From JANSWP01 sp041941305 (GTDB taxonomy: Bacteria; Bacteroidota; Bacteroidia; Chitinophagales; Saprospiraceae), in assembly GCA_041941305.1 (NCBI GenBank), contig JBGTQJ010000022.1, forward strand, positions 75,518 through 139,517: a DNA stretch of 64,000 nt, in the 5' to 3' direction. Shown piece by piece: positions 35,628 through 43,935 of the stretch. A program made the position numbers and the translations under genes. How positions within the stretch are numbered: position 1 is the stretch's first letter; each line of letters opens with the position of its first letter. The notes under the pieces are model-generated. The model saw only the letters and a list, made by a program, of their open reading frames with translations. It was not told the origin of the DNA and searched no databases.

Positions 35628-36983
35628 ATGTCCCTAAATTTTAAATTATTTCCAGATTTTTTGCATAAAATTGATAGACACCTTTTATTGAATCATCCAA
35701 GACTCTGGGCTAGCAAGATTCATTACATCCTATTTTCATTTTTGATTTATGGCAATTTGTGTATGCTTATTTTGGGGTATTTTTATCCTATTTCAGGCAA
35801 ATTAATACCTAATTCAATAGATGACCCTCAATACTTATATTTTAATTATGAACTAATACAGTTGGATGGACTTTTTATATCAGTATCTTTTTTTTGTTTT
35901 CTCCTATGGGTTGTCTATCTAAGGCAAAATTGTCCCAAATCTGTTTCTCTGTCTTTGTTTTATATGTTTTTAGTTTTTCTATCTTCTATCGTATTGAATC
36001 TATTCACTTTCAACAACGTCTTAAGTAAAAGAGTCAGCAAATATTTAGAATACGAAAAGTATCTGGAGTATGAAAAAATACTTAAAATGGATCAAGATGT
36101 TTTCTATATTGAAGATAACAATTACCTAAAAATTGATTCATCGTACTTTCACCTGGAATCAAAAAGCTTTGTTTCATCCCATGATATAGATATTCGTAAT
36201 CTAGATGAAAAGTCATATAAATTTGACCTTATTTTATTAGAAAATTTAGAGAGTTTAAGCCGTTTAAAAGATTATACTTCCAGTTTCCAATTAGATAAAA
36301 TGGTAATTAAAGCCAATGATAGAACTGTAAGTTCAATGGCTGTAGAGGGGGAACATAACATTCTAAAACCATTAAATCCCTACTATAATAATCATATTTC
36401 TTCTGACACTTTAAACTTTCCCTTTATTTCATATGCCATATCTTCTGCAAATAGACAATTTTTCGCCCCTTATAAACTTATCCAAAATGCATTAGAGGAT
36501 CAACCTTTAATCAAAGACCAGACTACAATCTTTAAATACATTACAAGCCCAATTTATTTAATAATTCCAATGTCCTGTTTGGCCTGCTTAGGCTTCTTGT
36601 TTTATTCTTTCAAGCTAAAAATAGCTTTAGGAGGTATTCTTTTTGCTTTTATCCAAATGATAATAATCTCAAATTTGAACTTTGGGTCTAAAGAATCTAT
36701 CATTAATAATATCGTTGTATTAACTTTCCTATGGGCAATTCTTTTACTTTTAGCATATCTCACACGTCTAAAAAGAACCAATTTTAAATTATTGGTTATT
36801 TCTTCAATACTAGCATCCTGCTCTATAGTGGAACAATTCTCTTCAGAACTACAAACGATTACCACTTACTCAAATGATACACGCTTTATGACACTGTTGA
36901 ACTCTTTGGTTTTTATAGTATTTATTAGTTTTTGTATTCACTTTCTCGTTGTTAAGAACAAGGATAATCCCCAAATCGAATAA
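35628..36983 (+). CDS. Polytopic membrane protein, paralog of the preceding gene
   Basis: A 451-residue membrane protein with the same plan as the gene before it: an N-terminal LLLNHPRLWASKIHYIL motif, two or three membrane helices, a soluble middle region (about residues 135-290) and a cluster of C-terminal helices. It starts 40 bp after the previous stop and completes a three-gene set with the ATPase. Divergence between the two paralogs is high outside the N-terminus, which argues for distinct roles in a heterodimer and not a recent tandem duplication. Function and substrate are not inferred beyond ABC-driven transport or mechanical work. Confidence 0.76.
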   Translation: MSLNFKLFPDFLHKIDRHLLLNHPRLWASKIHYILFSFLIYGNLCMLILGYFYPISGKLIPNSIDDPQYLYFNYELIQLDGLFISVSFFCFLLWVVYLRQNCPKSVSLSLFYMFLVFLSSIVLNLFTFNNVLSKRVSKYLEYEKYLEYEKILKMDQDVFYIEDNNYLKIDSSYFHLESKSFVSSHDIDIRNLDEKSYKFDLILLENLESLSRLKDYTSSFQLDKMVIKANDRTVSSMAVEGEHNILKPLNPYYNNHISSDTLNFPFISYAISSANRQFFAPYKLIQNALEDQPLIKDQTTIFKYITSPIYLIIPMSCLACLGFLFYSFKLKIALGGILFAFIQMIIISNLNFGSKESIINNIVVLTFLWAILLLLAYLTRLKRTNFKLLVISSILASCSIVEQFSSELQTITTYSNDTRFMTLLNSLVFIVFISFCIHFLVVKNKDNPQIE

Positions 36984-37344
36984 AAGATTACATAATTTTC
37001 CTTTTCCAGTTTATCCCCTTTTTGTATCACGTAAACATTTTGAATTGTAAGTCTCTGCTATTTGTTGGTGGGTGATTGGTAACTAGCAACATAGATTAAT
37101 TAGTGGATTAGGAGTTGGGAGGTTTAGCTTAAGTTTTTTAGTGTTTACGAAATTAATTTTGAGGCAATACATTCATAGTGTTGCGAAATTAAAACAAATT
37201 GATTAATTTTGATTTCAATTAAAAACAAATAGTTTTTCGAGTGTTTGCCAAACTTTTTCTCGTTGGTTCTGCTTAATTAAAATTAAGTTTCTAAAGACCT
37301 AACGGACTATACCTTTATTCCTCACTCCTAAATCCTCCAAAGCC
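36984..37344. other. Intergenic region, 361 bp, upstream of secreted protein gene
   Basis: Very AT-rich DNA that should carry the promoter of the large secreted protein gene. No terminator with a convincing stem was found behind the membrane-protein gene, and no other feature could be supported. Confidence 0.5.
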
Positions 37345-40300
37345 ATGAAAAAAGTTGTCCTTTTTATCATTTCCGTTTCCTTTTTTGCTTTTGATGTTTT
37401 TGGTCAATTTGGTTGTCCAGTATCACCAAACCCAATAGAAATCAATATTCCTATACCTTCTTATTGTCCCATTTCTCCACCTTCAATTGATTGCGATGGA
37501 GACCCTGATGATTGTGAAATCTCACTTCTTGCCATGGCAAACAATCCATCATTTCACTTAACTGTAACTTATGTAGGAAATAATACTTATCGTTTAAAGT
37601 GTAAAAATTGTTATAGAAATTGTGATGGTGATTGGATAACCAATGGTTGTGAAACAGAAGTTTGTTTTAATGAAAATCATTGCGGAGCCTGCGGAAATGC
37701 TTGCCCAGACCTACCGAACACTGATGATGATTGCTTTCTTGGCATATGTTATGCTGATTGCGAACCACTATGGACAGATTGTAATGGTATTCCTGGATTT
37801 CCCGGACCTGATGGCTGTGAATGTCCGGTTCTTCCCAATGTAATCAGTTGTCAAAATAATCAATGTGATCCTAAATGTGAAGATGGCTATTTTGATTGCG
37901 ATAATAACATTGATGAGCCAGGAGGAAATGGCTGTGAAACCAAAGAAGATGAAAACAATTGCGGTGACTGTGGGTATAGTTGTTTTGATCATGCACCACC
38001 AAATGCAAAACCAGCAAGCCCAGGATGTGTAGATGGAAAATGTAAGTTTGTTTGCCAATCAGGATATGTAGATTGTAATGGAGACTTAAATGAAAATTCA
38101 AGTGATGGTTGCGAATGTGAAGTAGTGCCAAATGCTAGTTTGGAATGTGAGAATGGTCAATGTGTTTATACTTGTGCAGATGGTTTTGATGATTGCGACA
38201 ATAACATGGGAAATGGCTGCGAAACCCACATTGCTGAGGATGTCAACAATTGTGGTGAATGCGATAGGGTTTGTACTCCACCTAATAATGCAATTCTCAA
38301 TAACCCTGGCTGTGTAAATGGTTCCTGTAAATTTGTTTGTAAACCTTGGTATATAGATTGTGACAATGACTTAAACGAGGATGTTTCAAATGGTTGTGAA
38401 TGCAAAATTAAACCGAACGCCAATTTAAATTGTGATATCGGCTGTCCTGAAGGGTATTCCTGTGTGGAAGATTATAGAGATTGTAATGGAGATTTGTATT
38501 CCTCTGGTGGCGATGGGTGTGAAACCAATATTAAGAATGATGAATTTAATTGCGGAGATTGTGATATCATATGTGACGATAATGATCCTTGTACAGAAGA
38601 CAAGTGTATCAACGGGATTTGTGAAAACATTCCAATTTGCGATGATGGTGACCCTTGTACCATCGATCATTGCAATAACGGAGATTGTTATTATACAGAC
38701 AAGTGCCCACCTCACTTAACGTGTTGTGGCAATGGTTCTTGTCAACCCGACGAAGCAGAGTGTAGAGGCGTTCAGGGTAATAGCTGTGGGCAATCTTTAA
38801 TGGCAGGTGAATTTGGAGGTAAAATCTTTCTCAATGGAGAATACACTTTCAGCAGAGGAGAAAAGGATATAATTATTGCTCGATATGGAGAAGATAACAT
38901 TCCAATTTGGAAGAAATTTGCAGGTGGAATAGGTGATGACAGGGGTAATGCCATAACTGTAGATGGGATGGACAATGCAATCGCCATCGGATACTTTTCT
39001 GAAACGACTTACTTTGATTCAAACGTCTTGAATTCACAAGGAGACAAAGATGTATTTCTTGTAAAGTATGATGTTTCAGGACAGCTTCTGTGGCTTAAAA
39101 GCTTTGGTAGTTCCGGAGAGGATATAGGCTATGGAGTCACGGTTGATAAGGAGGATAATATTATCATCACTGGACATTTTCACAATGATTTTGAGGTAGA
39201 TGGAGTTATCCTATCAAGTAGCGGAAACGATGATATTTTTCTCATAAAATTTTCAAGCCATGGAGATCTTATTTGGGCTGAATCATTAGGGGGAGCCTAT
39301 CACGATTCCGCATTTGGAGTTAAGTCTGATTCAAATGGTGACCTCATTGTAACAGGACATTTTGAAGGAACCGTTTTCTTCGGGAATACCGCTTTTACGA
39401 GCTCTGGGATAGCTGACATCTTTATAGCAAAGTTTTCATCGAATGGTGAAATCAAATGGGCGAAAAGAGGATGGGGTTCCAATGGAGATTTTTCCAAAGC
39501 AATTGCTATAGACAATTCCAACAATATTTTCATTACTGGTGACTTTTACGGCTCTTTGACTTTTGATGGAGACCAAGTTCTACAAAGCAGTGGTAGTGCT
39601 GATTTTTTTGCAGCCAAATTTGCATCAAATGGTGACTTCCAATGGGTGAGACATGGAACCAGCAATCTTTCAGCGGAAGGAAAAAGTGTAACCATTGATA
39701 CAACAGGAAATGTTGTCGTTACAGGTTTATATCAGGGAACATTCAACTTAGAATCTCCTGGGCATATCTTTCCAAATTTAGGACTCAGAGATATTTTCTT
39801 AGTCAAATATTCCAATTATAATGGAGAGATCTTGTGGAGTAAATCCGAAGGTGGAACAGATAATGATTTTTCATTAGCAATTTCAAATGATACAGAAGGA
39901 AATACGAAATATGCTGGTTGTTTCTTTGGTACCTCTACAATCAATGGAGTTACAAGTACTGCGTTAGGATCTTCGGATTTGTTTGTAACGGGAATTGTTG
40001 ATGGAGAAACTGGGAACAATGGAGCGTTGTTCTTCGGTGAAATAATAGCTATAAGCCAGACTTCATGTATTGGTGATAGTGATGGGCAAGCATCTATTGA
40101 AGTTTTTGGTGGATCGCCTCCGTATACCATTGAGTGGTCTAACGGTGATTCTTCTAAAACAGCTTATAATTTATCTTCTGGTACTTACGAAGTTGCAGTA
40201 TATGACGCAAATAATTTTTCATTTTCAATTGAAGTAGAGATTGAAGAGCCAGAACCCTTAGAAGTTGAAACAATCTCAATCTCGAATGTAGGTTGCTTTG

Positions 40301-42366
40301 GGGAAAGTTCAGGTTCTATCACAGTAAATGCCCTTGGCGGTACACCTCCTTATTATTATCAATGGGATAACGGTTCGGTTGAGCCCATTGTTGGTTCTTT
40401 GTTAGCGGGAGATTATTTAGTTACTGTAACCGATAATAATGGGTGTACCAACTTTTTAGACATTACCCTTTCTGAGTCTCCAATGTTAACTGCTGATTTG
40501 ACCACGATAGATGAATCTTTGTTTCGTGGAGATAATGGCTCAGCTTCTATTTCTCCATTAGGTGGTACACCGCCTTATACCTATCAATGGGACAATGGAG
40601 CAATCTCTTCTGATATAAACAACCTTGCTCCTGGAAACTATGGCTTTGTAATAACAGATTTTAATGGTTGCATTTTTGAATCTTTTGCTACAATTAACCC
40701 CGTTACCTGCAATTTTGATGTAGAGGCAGAATCGAATGATATAAGTTGCTTTGGAGCTAATGACGGACAAGCATTCGCAAATATCAATGAGGGAGAACCA
40801 CCGTTTACCTTTATTTGGTCAACTGGTTCAAGTTCCTCCAATTTAGAGAATCTGAGTTCTGGTATTTATAGCGTAACTGCAATAGATGGCAAAAATTGCC
40901 CCTTTGTAGGTACAGTAGAAATAATTGAACCTCTTCTTTTATCTGCACATACGGTTTCTGTGCAAAATGTCAACTGTAGTGGAAATGAGGATGGTACAAT
41001 AACAATCGAAGTGCAAGGTGGGGTATCGCCTTATACTTATTTATGGTCATCAGGTGGTACATCACCAACAGAAGGCAATCTTACTGAAGGAGTCTATTCT
41101 GTAACGATTACAGATAATAATTCCTGTACAACAATTCTGTCGAACGAAATAATAGTAGATGATGAAGAACTACCGGTTGTACAAATTCAAGATTTAGTTG
41201 TGTATCTTGATAATGCTGGAATGGTATCAATCACTCCCGATAAGGTAGATAACGGTAGCAACGATAATTGTGGAATAGCTTCAACTATTTTGGATGCTAC
41301 GAACTTTTCTTGCTCTAATGTTGGGACTAATATTGTGACAATCACAGTAACCGATGTAAATGGAAATCAGAATGAGGCTACTGCAAATATTTCGGTATTA
41401 GACACCATCCCTCCACAAATTAACTGTATTGACAATATTATTGTTACAGATTGTAATTTTTTTGTTGAATACGACCTGCCAGAAATTTTTGATAACTGCG
41501 GGACAGCCTCCCTAATAATAGAAAGTGGTATTGGAAGCGGTAATGAGTTTCCATTCGGAGAAACAATTGAGACTTATAGTGTAAGTGATAATTCTGGGAA
41601 TACGAATACTTGTAGCTTCTCGGTGACTATACTTGGGGAATTTAGTATTTCGGTAAATATGACGCAACCAACTTGCACAAACTTCTCTGATGGTTCGGCA
41701 ACCATAGATGTTACTGGAGGAACGCCTGGATATTCTTATTCATGGAGTAATGGGCAATCTGGAGCTCAGGCAACGGGTTTGGAAGCAGGAGTTTATTTTG
41801 TAACTATAACGGACAATGAGGGTTGCACGGAAATAATAGAAGTCGTTTTAAATGCTCCTCCTCTATTAGTTGTTAACGTTGATGAAATAACGAATGCCAC
41901 TTTTGGTCTAGATGATGGTTCGATTGAAATTAGTGTTAATGGCGGAGTACCACCCTATGCCTTTACCTGGCTACAGGATGGAAATATATTCTCTCAAGAA
42001 GAAGATATATTTAACCTCGGACCAGGGTCTTATGTTTGCCAAGTTGAAGACTCCCTTGGTTGTATAATTGTGGTTGATTCTATAGAAGTTGAAAATATTG
42101 TATCGGTTGGTGAACATGTTTCAGCTGAAAAACTAATTAAATTATTTCCAAATCCATCCGATGGAACCGTCACCTTATTCACGCATCAAAATCTAGCTGT
42201 TCCAAGTCAATTTTCTTTATACGACATCACAGGAAAGCAATTAATGATGGTTGAAAACCTTTCAAGAAAGATTGAATTTGATTTATCTAAGTTTCCAAAA
42301 GGAGTTTACATATGTAAGGTTGTAGTTGGCAATAAAATAATTGGGAAAAAACTGATGCTGCAATGA
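37345..42366 (+). CDS. Large secreted modular protein with type IX sorting domain
   Basis: A 1,673-residue secreted protein. Signal peptide 1-20 (ISVSFFAFDVFG). About 25-490: a cysteine-rich region of repeats with DGCE/GCET and CNGDLNE-like units that recall calcium- or disulfide-stabilised modules. About 500-880: beta-propeller-like SBBP repeats (GDDRGNAITVDGMDNAIAIG, then ITGHF units). About 890-1290 and 1400-1570: SprB-type repeats (GGTPPYTYQWDNGA). Between these is a hyalin-like segment (about 1295-1400). The last 80 residues (from about 1595, IKLFPNPSDGTVTLF and LSKFPKGVYICKV) form a type A type IX secretion sorting domain, after which the protein should be anchored to the cell surface. 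A role in gliding or adhesion is inferred from the repeats only. Confidence 0.9.
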   Translation: MKKVVLFIISVSFFAFDVFGQFGCPVSPNPIEINIPIPSYCPISPPSIDCDGDPDDCEISLLAMANNPSFHLTVTYVGNNTYRLKCKNCYRNCDGDWITNGCETEVCFNENHCGACGNACPDLPNTDDDCFLGICYADCEPLWTDCNGIPGFPGPDGCECPVLPNVISCQNNQCDPKCEDGYFDCDNNIDEPGGNGCETKEDENNCGDCGYSCFDHAPPNAKPASPGCVDGKCKFVCQSGYVDCNGDLNENSSDGCECEVVPNASLECENGQCVYTCADGFDDCDNNMGNGCETHIAEDVNNCGECDRVCTPPNNAILNNPGCVNGSCKFVCKPWYIDCDNDLNEDVSNGCECKIKPNANLNCDIGCPEGYSCVEDYRDCNGDLYSSGGDGCETNIKNDEFNCGDCDIICDDNDPCTEDKCINGICENIPICDDGDPCTIDHCNNGDCYYTDKCPPHLTCCGNGSCQPDEAECRGVQGNSCGQSLMAGEFGGKIFLNGEYTFSRGEKDIIIARYGEDNIPIWKKFAGGIGDDRGNAITVDGMDNAIAIGYFSETTYFDSNVLNSQGDKDVFLVKYDVSGQLLWLKSFGSSGEDIGYGVTVDKEDNIIITGHFHNDFEVDGVILSSSGNDDIFLIKFSSHGDLIWAESLGGAYHDSAFGVKSDSNGDLIVTGHFEGTVFFGNTAFTSSGIADIFIAKFSSNGEIKWAKRGWGSNGDFSKAIAIDNSNNIFITGDFYGSLTFDGDQVLQSSGSADFFAAKFASNGDFQWVRHGTSNLSAEGKSVTIDTTGNVVVTGLYQGTFNLESPGHIFPNLGLRDIFLVKYSNYNGEILWSKSEGGTDNDFSLAISNDTEGNTKYAGCFFGTSTINGVTSTALGSSDLFVTGIVDGETGNNGALFFGEIIAISQTSCIGDSDGQASIEVFGGSPPYTIEWSNGDSSKTAYNLSSGTYEVAVYDANNFSFSIEVEIEEPEPLEVETISISNVGCFGESSGSITVNALGGTPPYYYQWDNGSVEPIVGSLLAGDYLVTVTDNNGCTNFLDITLSESPMLTADLTTIDESLFRGDNGSASISPLGGTPPYTYQWDNGAISSDINNLAPGNYGFVITDFNGCIFESFATINPVTCNFDVEAESNDISCFGANDGQAFANINEGEPPFTFIWSTGSSSSNLENLSSGIYSVTAIDGKNCPFVGTVEIIEPLLLSAHTVSVQNVNCSGNEDGTITIEVQGGVSPYTYLWSSGGTSPTEGNLTEGVYSVTITDNNSCTTILSNEIIVDDEELPVVQIQDLVVYLDNAGMVSITPDKVDNGSNDNCGIASTILDATNFSCSNVGTNIVTITVTDVNGNQNEATANISVLDTIPPQINCIDNIIVTDCNFFVEYDLPEIFDNCGTASLIIESGIGSGNEFPFGETIETYSVSDNSGNTNTCSFSVTILGEFSISVNMTQPTCTNFSDGSATIDVTGGTPGYSYSWSNGQSGAQATGLEAGVYFVTITDNEGCTEIIEVVLNAPPLLVVNVDEITNATFGLDDGSIEISVNGGVPPYAFTWLQDGNIFSQEEDIFNLGPGSYVCQVEDSLGCIIVVDSIEVENIVSVGEHVSAEKLIKLFPNPSDGTVTLFTHQNLAVPSQFSLYDITGKQLMMVENLSRKIEFDLSKFPKGVYICKVVVGNKIIGKKLMLQ

Positions 42367-42458
42367 GTTGGTGGTATTTCGAATTTAGCAATCTTTTGGT
42401 ATCCCTTTGACGAAGTTTATTATAGGATCAATCTCAGACTAATTATTTTTATATGCTA

Positions 42459-43706
42459 TTAAATCCAATAGTCAATCCCAGGATGATAAACTAAATCTAG
42501 AGAAATTGTAAAATCAAGTAAATCTTGGTCTGATGGCACTAGTCTTCTTGCATAGAGTTTAGTTTTATTAGAGTATTTTACTGAATGAGATACTACCCCT
42601 AAAATTCGAGGACGAAAACGAAAATCTTCATCCATTGACCACTGATAAATCGGTGAACCGCTATGACCGACAGATGTTTGGTTGCTATATTCAAATATCT
42701 TATACTCTCCATCAATTTCAGTTTCAAAGCTAAGCACAGAGCCGTAATTCGGGTCTCCCCACATTTGAAATGGTAAGCTCCCAAATGGAGCTCTAGGGTC
42801 ATTTGGATCAGGGTAACCATTATTTACCACAGCAGCACTTAATAATTCCTCTTCCGATAAAAAAGCATAATCAAAATACCCAGCCTCGGAATCTACAGAA
42901 GTGTTAAGAAGAACTGTAGCAATATCGTCTTTCCATTTAGAATTAATGAATTGAGCAGGGATGACTCCATACGGTTCTAAAAAGCCTTTAGGGACAAGAA
43001 CTCCTTCTACCTGGTGAGCCCCGAAAGGCATATTCATACAAGATTCATTGTTTGGTATACAGTCAGAAACTCTATCTAATCCTGGAATTACATCAAAATC
43101 TTTCCATCTAATTTCGGCTGTTGGAAATTGTCTATGACTCACTACACAATGAGCAGCTGTGAGCAAAACTCGATCACTTATTAAAGCACCAGAGCAATTG
43201 GATTCGTATTCTCCTTCGCTTTTTCCAATAAAACTAATTGCACTATATGGAAATATGTCAGTAGGTTGAATTCGTTCTCGGGGGTAAATATCTGCAGCCA
43301 GGTCATCGATTACCGGATCTTCCTTACTTTGGTTTATAAATTTAAAAGGTTCTTCGGAGGTTTGTCGTTGATTAATTTTCCTTTTTTTAAATACTCCAGG
43401 TCTTAATTTCTGAAGATCTAATGAATCAAAAGTTAACTCATATTGTTCTTTTTCCTGGTAATCAAGATAGTAAAATGAAACCTCCCTATTTAAAACATTA
43501 GAGTATCTTTTTCTTTTTGAAGCATTCTTCTTCTTCTTGTATTTTTTCTTTGTCTCATAAAAATTTTGATTTCCCTCAATTTGGTTGTCTCTTTTAATTA
43601 TAGTTGCTGGACCTAGATGTTTTATTGATTTAGGTTTAATTCCTAATCTATGACCAACCCATTTTTTGCTTAGAATTTTTTTTTGGAGTCTTTTTATTAG
43701 TTTCAT
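42459..43706 (-). CDS. Trypsin-like serine protease with basic N-terminal extension
   Basis: A 415-residue protein from the ATG at MKLIKRLQKK; an in-frame ATG 13 codons earlier is possible. The N-terminal 115 residues are extremely basic (for example KKKYKKKKNASKRKRYSN) with no signal peptide. The S1-type serine protease domain covers about 150-410. The catalytic residues are visible: His186 in LLTAAHC, Asp260 or Asp261 in WKDDIA, and Ser349 in SVGHSG. A cysteine pair near 171 and 187 matches the usual disulfide around the active histidine. It is close to V8/glutamyl-endopeptidase relatives. Absence of an export signal is odd for a trypsin fold and fits use as a cytoplasmic effector next to the caspase gene upstream on the same strand, 230 bp away. 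Confidence 0.85.
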   Translation of the reverse strand: MKLIKRLQKKILSKKWVGHRLGIKPKSIKHLGPATIIKRDNQIEGNQNFYETKKKYKKKKNASKRKRYSNVLNREVSFYYLDYQEKEQYELTFDSLDLQKLRPGVFKKRKINQRQTSEEPFKFINQSKEDPVIDDLAADIYPRERIQPTDIFPYSAISFIGKSEGEYESNCSGALISDRVLLTAAHCVVSHRQFPTAEIRWKDFDVIPGLDRVSDCIPNNESCMNMPFGAHQVEGVLVPKGFLEPYGVIPAQFINSKWKDDIATVLLNTSVDSEAGYFDYAFLSEEELLSAAVVNNGYPDPNDPRAPFGSLPFQMWGDPNYGSVLSFETEIDGEYKIFEYSNQTSVGHSGSPIYQWSMDEDFRFRPRILGVVSHSVKYSNKTKLYARRLVPSDQDLLDFTISLDLVYHPGIDYWI

Positions 43707-43935
43707 GATGATTTTTTTTTGGATTAAAATGGAATTTTTAAACAAACATTAATTATCTGTTTAAGTAAAATTTCCTAAAAAAATTAGTGAGACTATTTCG
43801 GTAAGCACTAGAAATAAGGTAGGAAGTGTTCTTTGTCATAGTTTTAAGTGGTTAAACTTCAAAATTGTAAAAGTGTTGATTCAAATATAATCAAAAATCA
43901 TGGTCTAATCAAAATAGAAACTTCTAGAGTTAAGA

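Noticed and set aside
37345..42366. CRISPR-like array suspected because of regular repeats
   Set aside because: The repeats are imperfect coding modules of a protein; there are no identical short repeats with unique spacers in the window.
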